This document shows, piece by piece, positions 7,577-15,596 of a stretch of 64,000 nucleotides of DNA. This DNA is from Streptomyces sp. TLI_146 (GTDB taxonomy: Bacteria > Actinomycetota > Actinomycetes > Streptomycetales > Streptomycetaceae), in NCBI RefSeq assembly GCF_002846415.1, contig NZ_PJMX01000001.1, positions 5,270,001 to 5,334,000 of the forward strand, written 5' to 3'. Below the pieces are notes generated by a model, which ran no database searches, was not told the origin of the DNA, and saw only the letters and a list, made by a program, of their open reading frames with translations. The first letter of the stretch is position 1. The number at the start of each line of letters is the position of its first letter. Made by a program: the position numbers and the translations under genes.

Positions 7577-9346
7577 ATGCAGCCGCTCGAAACCGGCGAA
7601 CCGCGCACCATCGGCGCCTACCGACTGCTCGGCCGGCTCGGTGCGGGCGGCATGGGCCGGGTCTATCTGGGCCGCAGCGCCGGAGGCCGCACGGTCGCCG
7701 TGAAGGTGGTCCACCCGCACTTCGCCCTGGACGAACAGTTCCGCGCCCGGTTCCGCCACGAGGTCGAGGCGGCCCGCCGGGTCGGCGGCGCCTGGACCGC
7801 GCCGGTCCTGGACGCCGACCCCGAGGCCTCGGTGCCGTGGGTCGCCACCGGCTATGTGGCCGGTCCCTCGCTGACCCAGGCCGTCACCGCGCACGGGCCG
7901 CTGCCCGAGCACACGGTCCGCGCGCTGGGCGCGGGGCTCGCGGAGGCGCTGGCGGCGGTGCACGCGCTGGGGCTCGTCCACCGCGATGTGAAGCCGTCCA
8001 ACGTGCTGCTCACCCTCGACGGCCCCCGGCTGATCGACTTCGGCATCGCCCGCGCCACGGACGGCACGGCCTCGCTCACCGCGACGGGCGTCTCGATCGG
8101 CTCGCCCGGCTATATGTCGCCCGAGCAGATCCTCGGCAAGGGCGTCACCGGCGCCGCCGACGTCTTCTCGCTGGGCGCGGTCCTGGCGTACGCGGCGACG
8201 GGCGCGCCCCCGTTCCCGGGCGACTCCTCGGCCGCGCTGCTCTACAAGGTGGTGCACGAGGAGCCCGAGCTGGACGGGCGGCTCGACGGGGAGCTGCGGG
8301 CGGCGGTCGACGCGTGCCTCGCCAAGACGGCGGCGGACCGCCCCGCCCCGGCCGAACTGGCCCGGCGGCTCGCCCCGGGCGGCGCGGCCGCGCTGGTCGC
8401 GGGCGGCTGGCTGCCGGGGGCGCTGGTGGAGGAGGTCAGCCGGTCGGCGGTGCGGCTGCTCGACCTGGAGCCGGAGGCGCCGCCGTCGGACACGCAGGGG
8501 TCGGGCCCGGTGGCGTTCACCAGCCCGGCGGTGGGGGTGTTCGGCCCGCCGGACGCGTCGTATGGGGCGGGGGCCGGTGCTTCTGCTCCTGCTCCTGCTC
8601 CTGCTTCGCAAGGCTCGTACGCGTACGGCAATGGCAACGGGAGCGGCGGTGGCGGTGGCAGTACGGGTTCCGTCGCCGATGCCGTGCCCGCGCCGCGTAC
8701 GCCCGAGCCGCCCGCCGCCCCGCCCCGCGTCTCGCTCTCCGTCGGGACCGCCGTCGAGCCGGGGGAGCGGGGCCGGGGCCGGAAGATGAGCTGCACGGTC
8801 GCGCTGGCCGTGGCGGGGGCGGTGGCTGCCGCGTCCGTCGGCGCCGCGTTCCTCTTCGACCTGATGCCGGGCGGCGACCAGAAGCACGACTCGGCGGCGT
8901 CCAGCGGCCCGACCAAGTCGAGCGAACCGGGGGACGCGGGCACGGGCGCGACCGGCGGCCCGGCGGTGTCGGAGGTGCCGAAGGCGTTCCTGGGGACCTG
9001 GAAGGGCCCGATGACGGAGTCCACGACCGGGCAGCCGCACGGCGATCTGACGGCGGTGTTCAAGGCGGGCGCCACCGGCGAGGACGTCCTGCGCACCTCC
9101 TCCAAGATCACCGTGATCGGTACGACGGTGGAGTGCTTCGGGGTGGGCAAGCTGGTCTCCGGCACGGCGCAGCGCGTGACGATCGAGGAGCGCACGGACA
9201 CGACCCGCCAGGGCACGGCGGGCCTGTGCACCACCGGCACGGCCACGCTGGTCTTCACCCGCAACTCGGACGGCACGCTCAAGTACGAGTCGAGGGAGCT
9301 CGGCGCGGGCAACCCGTACGCGACGCTGGTCAAGGAGACGGGCTGA
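7577..9346 (+). CDS. Membrane Ser/Thr protein kinase (PknB-like) with sensor domain
   Basis: A 589-residue Hanks-type kinase. The glycine loop LGAGGMGRVYLG (21-32), ATP-binding Lys43, the HRDVKPSN catalytic loop (Asp137) and DFG (154-156) are all present, so it should be active. An Ala/Pro/Gly/Ser-rich linker (about 310-400) leads to one membrane segment (about 405-427) and an extracellular region of about 160 residues containing two cysteines that may pair. GGGAGAG lies before the ATG. The linker DNA contains a short run of near-identical GCT-CCT codons. The extracellular ligand is unknown. Confidence 0.9.
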   Translation: MQPLETGEPRTIGAYRLLGRLGAGGMGRVYLGRSAGGRTVAVKVVHPHFALDEQFRARFRHEVEAARRVGGAWTAPVLDADPEASVPWVATGYVAGPSLTQAVTAHGPLPEHTVRALGAGLAEALAAVHALGLVHRDVKPSNVLLTLDGPRLIDFGIARATDGTASLTATGVSIGSPGYMSPEQILGKGVTGAADVFSLGAVLAYAATGAPPFPGDSSAALLYKVVHEEPELDGRLDGELRAAVDACLAKTAADRPAPAELARRLAPGGAAALVAGGWLPGALVEEVSRSAVRLLDLEPEAPPSDTQGSGPVAFTSPAVGVFGPPDASYGAGAGASAPAPAPASQGSYAYGNGNGSGGGGGSTGSVADAVPAPRTPEPPAAPPRVSLSVGTAVEPGERGRGRKMSCTVALAVAGAVAAASVGAAFLFDLMPGGDQKHDSAASSGPTKSSEPGDAGTGATGGPAVSEVPKAFLGTWKGPMTESTTGQPHGDLTAVFKAGATGEDVLRTSSKITVIGTTVECFGVGKLVSGTAQRVTIEERTDTTRQGTAGLCTTGTATLVFTRNSDGTLKYESRELGAGNPYATLVKETG

Positions 9347-9369
9347 GGGGACGGGCGGCAGGGGACGGT

Positions 9370-9407
9370 CCTCGGTCCGGGGGTGGTCCCCGGGCCCCGG
9401 ACCGAGG
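9370..9407 (+). terminator. Hairpin terminator after the kinase gene
   Basis: A 13-bp perfect stem (9370-9382 with 9395-9407, arm CCTCGGTCCGGGG) with a 12-nt loop lies 24 bp after the kinase stop and 64 bp before mqnC. There is no U-tract, as usual in this genus. Confidence 0.65.
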
Positions 9408-9470
9408 CCGGGGAGCCCCGCTGGCGTAGGCTGGCGGTCCGTCCGCAACCCTGCCGAAAGGGACACCCCG

Positions 9471-10670
9471 GTGACTGAGAAGGCCGACCTTCAGTCCGTC
9501 CTCGACCGTGCCGCCGCGGGCGGGCGCATCACCCCCGAAGAGGCGCTCGACCTCTACCGCTCGGCGCCGCTGCACGCGCTGGGCGCCGCCGCCGACGCGG
9601 TGCGCCGCCGCCGGTACGCCGGGACCGAGCACATCGCCACGTACATCATCGAGCGCAACATCAACTACACGAACGTGTGCGTCACGGCGTGCAAGTTCTG
9701 CGCCTTCTACGCGGCCCCCAAGGACACCAAGAAGGGCTGGACCCGCGACCTCGACGACATCCTGCGCCGCTGCGCGGAGACCGTCGAGCTGGGCGGCACC
9801 CAGATCATGTTCCAGGGCGGCCACCACCCGGACTTCGGCGTCGAGTACTACGAGAAGCACTTCAGCGCCATCAAGCAGGCCTTCCCGCAGCTGGTCATCC
9901 ACTCCCTCGGCGCGTCCGAGGTCGAGCACATGGCCCGTATCTCCGGGGTCCCGGTCGAGGAGGCGATCCAGCGCATCCACACCGCCGGGCTCGACTCCTT
10001 CGCGGGCGCCGGCGCCGAGCTGCTGCCCGCGCGACCGCGCAAGGCGATCGCCCCGCTCAAGGAGAGCGGCGAGCGGTGGCTGGAGATCATGGAGATCGCA
10101 CACGGGCTCGGCGTCGAGTCGACGTCCACCATGCTGATGGGCACCGGCGAGACCAACGCCGAGCGCATCGAGCACCTGCGGATGATCCGCGACGTACAGG
10201 ACCGCACGGGCGGCTTCCGCGCGTTCATCCCGTACACCTACCAGCCCGAGAACAACCATCTGAAGGGCCGGACGCAGGCGAGCGTCTTCGAGTACCTGCG
10301 GATGATCGCGGTCGCGCGCCTGTTCATGGACAACATCGCGCACATCCAGGGCTCCTGGCTCACCGTCGGCAAGGAGGCGGGCCAGCTGTCGCTGCACTAC
10401 GGCGCGGACGACCTCGGCTCGATCATGCTGGAGGAGAACGTCGTCTCCTCGGCGGGCGCCAAGCACCGCTCCAACCGCATGGAGATCATCGACCTGATCC
10501 GCAAGGCGGGCCGCGTTCCGGCGCAGCGCGCCACGACGTACGAGCACCTGCTCGTCCACGACGACCCGGCGAACGACCCGGTCGACGAGCGCGTCATGTC
10601 GCACATCTCGTCCACCGCGATCGAGGGCGGCACCGCCCATCCCGAGCTGAAGCTGCTCGCGTCGAACTGA
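9471..10670 (+). CDS. mqnC: Cyclic dehypoxanthinyl futalosine synthase (radical SAM)
   Basis: A 399-residue radical SAM enzyme. The cluster motif is C70-x3-C74-x2-C77 (NVCVTACKFCAF). It converts dehypoxanthine futalosine to its cyclic form, the third committed step of the futalosine menaquinone pathway. The GGTQIMFQGGHHPD block separates it from the related MqnE, which carries an HIVGG-type sequence there. GTG start at 9471. It lies 4 bp upstream of a small imidazolonepropionase-like gene, presumably in the same transcript. Confidence 0.92.
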   Translation: MTEKADLQSVLDRAAAGGRITPEEALDLYRSAPLHALGAAADAVRRRRYAGTEHIATYIIERNINYTNVCVTACKFCAFYAAPKDTKKGWTRDLDDILRRCAETVELGGTQIMFQGGHHPDFGVEYYEKHFSAIKQAFPQLVIHSLGASEVEHMARISGVPVEEAIQRIHTAGLDSFAGAGAELLPARPRKAIAPLKESGERWLEIMEIAHGLGVESTSTMLMGTGETNAERIEHLRMIRDVQDRTGGFRAFIPYTYQPENNHLKGRTQASVFEYLRMIAVARLFMDNIAHIQGSWLTVGKEAGQLSLHYGADDLGSIMLEENVVSSAGAKHRSNRMEIIDLIRKAGRVPAQRATTYEHLLVHDDPANDPVDERVMSHISSTAIEGGTAHPELKLLASN

Positions 10671-10674
10671 CGCC

Positions 10675-11211
10675 GTGCTGACGATTCACGCCCCCGCCGC
10701 GGGCGACGCGGTCGTGGTCGAGGGCTCGGTGGTGGCCGCGATCGGGCCGTACGAGGAGCTGGCGGCGGCGTACCCGGCGGCCCGGGTGCGGCGGTGGCCG
10801 GGGGTGCTGGTGCCCGGCCTGGTCAATCCGTACGGGCCCGAGCTCCTGGAGCAGACCTACCACCCGGATCCCCGTGAGGCCGACGAGCTCGGTGTCGACC
10901 CGGTGCCGGTGTTCTTCACGGACGAGGCGCGCTTGGGCGCGAGCGCCCGGCGTGGGGTGCAGCGGATGCTGGCGTGCGGGGTGGTGGCGGTTTCCGGGGA
11001 GTTGCGGGTGCGGGCGGTGGTGGAGGCGGTCCGGCGCTCGGGCGTCGCCGTGGTGCCGCGCGTGTCCGTTCCGGCCGGGACGCCGTCGCTGGCGGCGGGG
11101 GATTCGTTGCCGCCGCTGCGGGTGGGGGGCGGGGCGCGGTTCGCGGTGTTCGAGGGGGCGGGGTGTGTGGCGACGGTGTTGGGGGGCCGGCTGGTGTACC
11201 GGGCGCGTTGA
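10675..11211 (+). CDS. Imidazolonepropionase-like domain protein, partner of mqnC
   Basis: A 178-residue protein resembling only the N-terminal beta-sandwich part of amidohydrolases (IIGPYEEL-like and VLVPGLVNPYGPELL stretches). The segment VPGLVNPYGPELL aligns with the place where amidohydrolases have VxPGxIDxHxH, but the HxH metal ligands are missing and the TIM barrel is largely absent. It is therefore probably not a working deaminase by itself. GTG start 4 bp after mqnC suggests coupling. A regulatory or structural role in menaquinone synthesis is conceivable but unproven. Confidence 0.65.
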   Translation: MLTIHAPAAGDAVVVEGSVVAAIGPYEELAAAYPAARVRRWPGVLVPGLVNPYGPELLEQTYHPDPREADELGVDPVPVFFTDEARLGASARRGVQRMLACGVVAVSGELRVRAVVEAVRRSGVAVVPRVSVPAGTPSLAAGDSLPPLRVGGGARFAVFEGAGCVATVLGGRLVYRAR

Positions 11212-11635
11212 TTTCCCCCACCCCGCCCCTTCCCGAAACTCTCCGAGGGATCCCGTTCGTCCGCGGACCGGTGGACGGCTGGTCGCGCAGTTCCCCGCGC
11301 CCCTAAGAATGCCGCTGCGCGGCAATCCCCTGGGCGCCCCGAAGGGTCGCTTCCAGGGGCGCGGGGAACTGCGCGAGCAACCGGGCACGGTCCGCAGGCG
11401 AACGAGGGTTTTGAGGGGCGCGGGGAACTGCGCGAGCAACCGGCCACGGTCCGCAGGCGAGCGAGGGTTTGGGGGCGCGGGGAACTGCGCGAGCAACCGG
11501 CCACCGGCCCGCAGGCGAACGAGGGTTTGGGGGCGCGGGGAACTGCGCGAGCAGCCCGTCACCGGCCCGCAGACGAACACCGGGCAAAAGGGGGGCGTGG
11601 GCGCCCGGGGCGGAGCCCCCAGGCACAATGAGGGG
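11212..11635. repeat. Repeat array: one inverted plus four tandem GC-rich units
   Basis: A 424-bp stretch without a gene. One core copy in the minus orientation starts at 11284; four in the plus orientation start at 11356, 11415, 11472 and 11530 (periods 59, 57, 58). Between the opposed copies (11304-11355) lies a 52-bp module with its own hairpin (GCCGCTGCGCGGC). Its reverse complement recurs almost unchanged at 13363-13413. A C-rich strand of a quadruplex-type motif lies at 11215-11234, and a GGGGGC/GCCCCC hairpin at about 11591-11620. CACAAT (11624-11629) could be the menG -10 element. Confidence 0.85.
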
Positions 11636-12331
11636 GTGACCCGCGCATCTCTGGACAAGCAGCCGCACGAAGTCGCCACGATGTTCGACGACGTCGCCGC
11701 GAACTACGACCGAACCAACGACGTGCTCTCGCTCGGCCAGGCCCGCCTGTGGCGCAAGGAGGTCGCGAAGGCGGTCGACGCGCGCCCGGCGCAGAAGGTC
11801 CTAGACCTCGCGGCCGGTACGGCCACGTCCTCCCTCCCCTTCGCCGCCACCGGCGCGTACGTCGTCCCGTGCGACTTCTCCCTCGGCATGCTGAAGGTCG
11901 GCAAGGGACGCCACCCCCACCTGCCGTTCACGGCCGGTGACGCCACGAAGCTCCCCTTCAAGGACGACACCTTCGACGCCGTCACCATCTCCTTCGGGCT
12001 ACGCAACGTCCAGGACACCGACACCGCCCTGCGCGAGCTGTTCCGGGTGACCCGCCCCGGCGGCCGCGTGGTCATCTGCGAGTTCTCGCAGCCGACCTGG
12101 AAGCCGTTCCGTACGGTCTACAGCGAGTACCTGATGCGGGCGCTGCCCCCGGTCGCCACGGCGGTGTCGTCGAACCCGGACGCGTACGTCTACCTCGCCG
12201 AGTCCATCCGCGCCTGGCCCGACCAGCCCGCACTGGCCGCGCGCCTCCAGCAGGCCGGCTGGTCCAAGGTCGCCTGGCGCAACCTCACCGGCGGTGTGGT
12301 CGCGCTGCACCGCGGCTACAAGCCCCAGTAA
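11636..12331 (+). CDS. menG: Demethylmenaquinone methyltransferase
   Basis: A 231-residue SAM-dependent methyltransferase of the UbiE/MenG family. It makes the last methylation of menaquinone. The SAM motif LDLAAGTATSS begins near residue 54, and FGLRNVQD and RVTRPGGRVVICEFSQP are the family signatures. GTG start at 11636; CACAAT ends 6 nt upstream, the spacing expected if transcription begins at the start codon. It stands just after mqnC and before glsA, consistent with a menaquinone gene neighbourhood. Confidence 0.93.
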   Translation: MTRASLDKQPHEVATMFDDVAANYDRTNDVLSLGQARLWRKEVAKAVDARPAQKVLDLAAGTATSSLPFAATGAYVVPCDFSLGMLKVGKGRHPHLPFTAGDATKLPFKDDTFDAVTISFGLRNVQDTDTALRELFRVTRPGGRVVICEFSQPTWKPFRTVYSEYLMRALPPVATAVSSNPDAYVYLAESIRAWPDQPALAARLQQAGWSKVAWRNLTGGVVALHRGYKPQ

Positions 12332-12350
12332 CCCGGCGGGCACGACCACC

Positions 12351-13262
12351 GTGGACTACCAGGCCGTCCTGCACCAGATCGCCGACGACGTCGCGCCCCT
12401 CGTCGGGCGCGGCACGCCCGCCGCGTACATCCCTGCCCTCGCCGACGTCGACCCGTCCCGCTTCGGGATGGCCGTCGCCGACCTCGACGGCAAGGTGTAC
12501 GGGGTGGGGGACTGGCAGCGGCCGTTCTCCGCGCAGTCGATCACCAAGGTCTTCACGCTCGCGCTGGCGCTCGCGCGCGGCGGCGACACGCTCTGGGAGC
12601 ACGTCGGCCGCGAGCCGTCGGGCAATCCGTTCAACTCGCTCGTGCAGTTGGAGTACGAGAACGGGATCCCGCGCAATCCGTTCATCAACGCGGGCGCGCT
12701 GGTCGTCACCGACCGGCTCCAGACCCTCACCGGGGACGCCAGCAGCGAGCTGCTGGAGTTCCTGCGCGAGGAGACCGGCAACCCGGAGCTCGCGTTCGAC
12801 GCGGTGGTGGCCGAGTCGGAGTCGGCACACGGCGACCGGAACGCGGCCCTGGCCCACTTCATGGCCTCGTACGGCAATATCGCCAACGACGTACCGACGC
12901 TGCTCGACCACTACTTCTGGCAGTGCGCCATCGAGATGAGCTGCGCGGACCTGGCGCTGGCGGCGCGCTTCCTGGCCCGCCACGGCCTGCGCGCCGACGG
13001 CTCGCGGCTGCTGTCGCGCAGCGAGGCCAAGCAGATCAACGCGGTGATGCTGACCTGCGGGACGTACGACGCGGCGGGCGACTTCGCGTACCGGGTGGGG
13101 CTGCCGGGGAAGAGCGGCGTGGGCGGCGGGATCGTCGCGGTCGTGCCCGGCCGGTGCACGCTGTGCGTGTGGAGCCCGGGGCTGGACGCGCGGGGCAACT
13201 CGGTGGCGGGCGTGGCGGCCCTGGACCGCTTCACGACCCTGACGGGCCTGTCGGTGTTCTGA
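12351..13262 (+). CDS. glsA: Glutaminase
   Basis: A 303-residue glutaminase of the serine-dependent family that hydrolyses glutamine to glutamate and ammonia. The catalytic S63-x-x-K66 pair (QSITK), the NPFNSLVQLE and NPFINAGAL blocks and the GLPGKSGVGGGI segment are intact. GTG start at 12351, 19 bp after menG; the two may be cotranscribed, although no functional link is obvious. Confidence 0.93.
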   Translation: MDYQAVLHQIADDVAPLVGRGTPAAYIPALADVDPSRFGMAVADLDGKVYGVGDWQRPFSAQSITKVFTLALALARGGDTLWEHVGREPSGNPFNSLVQLEYENGIPRNPFINAGALVVTDRLQTLTGDASSELLEFLREETGNPELAFDAVVAESESAHGDRNAALAHFMASYGNIANDVPTLLDHYFWQCAIEMSCADLALAARFLARHGLRADGSRLLSRSEAKQINAVMLTCGTYDAAGDFAYRVGLPGKSGVGGGIVAVVPGRCTLCVWSPGLDARGNSVAGVAALDRFTTLTGLSVF

Positions 13263-13601
13263 TTCCCTAAAGCCCTGGGCGGGCTGCCGGGGACGTTGCC
13301 CCCGGACCCCCTGTTTTCGCCTGCGGACCGTAGCTGGCTGGTCGCGCAGTTCCCCGCGCCCCTGAATGCGCCCCTTCGGGCCGCCCAGGGGATCGCCGCG
13401 CAGCGGCATTCTTGGGGCGCGGGGAACCGCGCGGGCAACCGGCCACAACCCGTAGACAAAGACCGGGCCAGAAAGGGGCGCGGGGCTGTGACATTTGCGG
13501 CTCCGCCGCGCGGGCGCGACCAGCCCACCACGGCCCGCAGACGAACCGCGCACCAAGTTGGCTGAAAGCCGCTCACCCCCCGGTGTTTAGGCGCGGCAGC
13601 G
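13263..13601. repeat. Repeat cluster with inverted pair and a hybrid copy
   Basis: No gene. Core copies are at 13343-13362 (minus orientation) and 13414-13433 (plus, one change), enclosing a 51-bp module that is the reverse complement of the 11304-11355 module. A third unit starting at 13475 is interrupted after GGGGCGCGGGG: a different element (CTGTGACATTTGCGGCTCC, 13485 on) replaces its centre and the normal flank resumes near 13517. The same element occurs at 50031-50056. The cluster lies between convergent glsA and the GNAT gene. Confidence 0.8.
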
Positions 13602-14129
13602 TCACAGCGCCAGCCGAAAGCAGTACCCCTCCCGCTCGGACAAGGGCGTCCGGAACGTCTCGGCAAGCCGCATCCCCAACCGCCGGGTAACGGCGACGGA
13701 CCGCTCGTTGCGGGCATCCACCATGGCCACCACCCCGCCGACCCCGGCGCCCCGCACCCGCTCCACCGCGACCCGCGCCGCGGCCGTCGCGTACCCCCGC
13801 CCCCACGCCCGCCGGGCGAGCCGCCAGCCGATCTCGACCTCCCCGACCGGCCCCCAGGCGTGCGGCCACGGCTGGGCGCCGGTGAAGCCGATCACGGAGT
13901 CGTCCTCGTCGAGCAGCGTCCACAGGCAGAACCCCCGCTCGGCGTCGTGCATCCGCTGGCGCGCCGTCAACTCCTCGTACACCGAAAGCTCCGCCGACCT
14001 GCCCCCGTGGAACTCCATGACCTCCGGGTCGTCGAACACCTCGTGCCAGGCCCAGGCGTCCTCCTCGGTCGGCACACGCAGCCGTACGACGGGCGGCGAC
14101 GGCAGGGACTTCTCCTCGGGCGAGCTCAT
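13602..14129 (-). CDS. GNAT-family N-acetyltransferase
   Basis: A 175-residue acetyltransferase of the RimJ/RimL-like group. The acetyl-CoA-binding motif A reads ARRAWGRGYATAAARVAV, and the C-terminal NxxSxxVxxRLGMRL block (NERSVAVTRRLGMRL) is typical. ATG at 14129 is taken as the start; an upstream extension lacks family similarity. The target amine (protein N-terminus or small molecule) cannot be inferred. The gene is divergent from the geranylgeranyl-reductase-like gene. Confidence 0.8.
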   Translation of the reverse strand: MSSPEEKSLPSPPVVRLRVPTEEDAWAWHEVFDDPEVMEFHGGRSAELSVYEELTARQRMHDAERGFCLWTLLDEDDSVIGFTGAQPWPHAWGPVGEVEIGWRLARRAWGRGYATAAARVAVERVRGAGVGGVVAMVDARNERSVAVTRRLGMRLAETFRTPLSEREGYCFRLAL

Positions 14130-14229
14130 AGCGGGGCAACCCTTCGCGATAACGATCAACAGCCACCCATAGACTGCACATGTCCTGTGCTTTCCGGCAT
14201 GCCAAATCGAGTCTTCGGGAGATCCCGCT

Positions 14230-15516
14230 GTGACCGAGCCCCTCTCCGAACACACCGCGGATGTGATCGTCGTCGGGGCCGGCCCCGCCGGGTCGACCAC
14301 GGCGTACTACCTGGCCAAGGCCGGACTCGACGTACTCCTGCTGGAGAAGACCGCCTTCCCGCGCGAGAAGGTGTGCGGCGACGGGCTCACCCCGCGCGCC
14401 ACCAAGCAGCTGGTCGCCATGGGCATCGACATCTCCGAAGAGGCCGGCTGGCTGCGCAACAAGGGCCTGCGCATCATCGGCGGCGGCGTCCGCCTCCAGC
14501 TGGACTGGCCGGAGCTCGCCAGCTACCCCGACTACGGACTCGTCCGCAAGCGCGACGACTTCGACGAGCAGCTGGCCCGCCAGGCCCAGAAGGCCGGCGC
14601 GCGGCTGTACGAGCGGTGCAACGTCGGCAGCCCGATCATCGACGACCGCACCGGCCGCATCACCGGCGTCAACGCCAAGCTGGGCGAGGAGAAGACCGAA
14701 GTCGCCTTCCACGCCCCGCTCGTGGTCGCCGCCGACGGCAACTCGACCCGGCTCTCCCTCGCGATGGGCCTGCACCGCCGCGAGGACCGCCCGATGGGCG
14801 TCGCCGTACGGACGTACTTCGAGTCGCCCCGCCACGACGACGACTACCTGGAGTCCTGGCTGGAGCTGTGGGACCGGCGCGGGCCCGGCGAGGACCGGCT
14901 GCTGCCCGGCTACGGCTGGATCTTCGGCATGGGCGACGGCACCTCCAACGTCGGCCTCGGCGTGCTCAACACCTCCGACTCCTTCAAGGAGCTGGACTGG
15001 CGCGAGGTCCTCAAGGCCTGGTGCGCCTCGATGCCCGAGGACTGGGGCTACACCCCGGAGAACATGACCGGCCCGATCCGCGGCGCCGCGCTCCCCATGG
15101 CCTTCAACCGTCAGCCGCACTACACCAAGGGCCTGTTGCTGGTGGGCGACGCGGGCGGCCTGGTCAACCCGTTCAACGGCGAGGGCATCGCCTACGCCAT
15201 GGAGTCGGGGCAGATCGCCGCGGACGTCATCGTCCAGGCGCACGCCCGCGCGACCCCGGCCCAGCGCGAGCTGGCGCTGCACAACTACCCGAAGATCCTC
15301 AAGGACACCTACGGCGGCTACTACACGCTGGGCCGCGCCTTCGTGAAGCTCATCGGCAACCCGAAGGTCATGAAGATCGCCACCCAGCGCGGCCTGACGC
15401 ACCCGGTGCTGATGAAGTTCACCCTGAAGATGCTGGCGAACCTGACCGACCCCACGGGCGGCGACGCGATGGACCGCATCATCAACGGGCTGTCGAAGGT
15501 GGCCCCGAAGGCCTGA
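14230..15516 (+). CDS. Geranylgeranyl reductase-family flavoprotein (possible menaquinone saturase)
   Basis: A 428-residue FAD enzyme. The dinucleotide motif VVGAGPAGSTTAYYLAKAG lies at residues 14-32, the family motif KVCGDGLTPRA at about 51-61, and the second FAD motif GDAGGLVNPFNGEGI at about 302-316. The family reduces isoprenoid double bonds. The mycobacterial relative MenJ saturates one isoprene unit of menaquinone, and Streptomyces menaquinones are partly hydrogenated. Its place between menG and nuo makes that role likely here, though archaeal-lipid-type reductases share the same motifs. GTG start; GGGAGA upstream. Confidence 0.82.
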   Translation: MTEPLSEHTADVIVVGAGPAGSTTAYYLAKAGLDVLLLEKTAFPREKVCGDGLTPRATKQLVAMGIDISEEAGWLRNKGLRIIGGGVRLQLDWPELASYPDYGLVRKRDDFDEQLARQAQKAGARLYERCNVGSPIIDDRTGRITGVNAKLGEEKTEVAFHAPLVVAADGNSTRLSLAMGLHRREDRPMGVAVRTYFESPRHDDDYLESWLELWDRRGPGEDRLLPGYGWIFGMGDGTSNVGLGVLNTSDSFKELDWREVLKAWCASMPEDWGYTPENMTGPIRGAALPMAFNRQPHYTKGLLLVGDAGGLVNPFNGEGIAYAMESGQIAADVIVQAHARATPAQRELALHNYPKILKDTYGGYYTLGRAFVKLIGNPKVMKIATQRGLTHPVLMKFTLKMLANLTDPTGGDAMDRIINGLSKVAPKA

Positions 15517-15537
15517 GAAGGCCCCCTGCGCGGCGAA

Positions 15538-15572
15538 AGGGCCGGTGCCCCCTCTCGGGGAGCACCGGCCCT
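15538..15572. terminator. Bidirectional hairpin terminator
   Basis: Arms AGGGCCGGTGCCCC (15538-15551) and GGGG-A-GCACCGGCCCT (15557-15572) form a long stem with one bulge and a short loop. It separates the convergent reductase and NlpC/P60 genes, 25 bp from the latter's stop. Confidence 0.8.
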
Positions 15573-15596
15573 CTCGTATGCCTGTGAGCGCCGCGA

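Noticed and set aside
13485..13510. Crp site at a TGTGA motif
   Set aside because: No TCACA half site follows at the right spacing; the motif belongs to a repeat shared with 50031.
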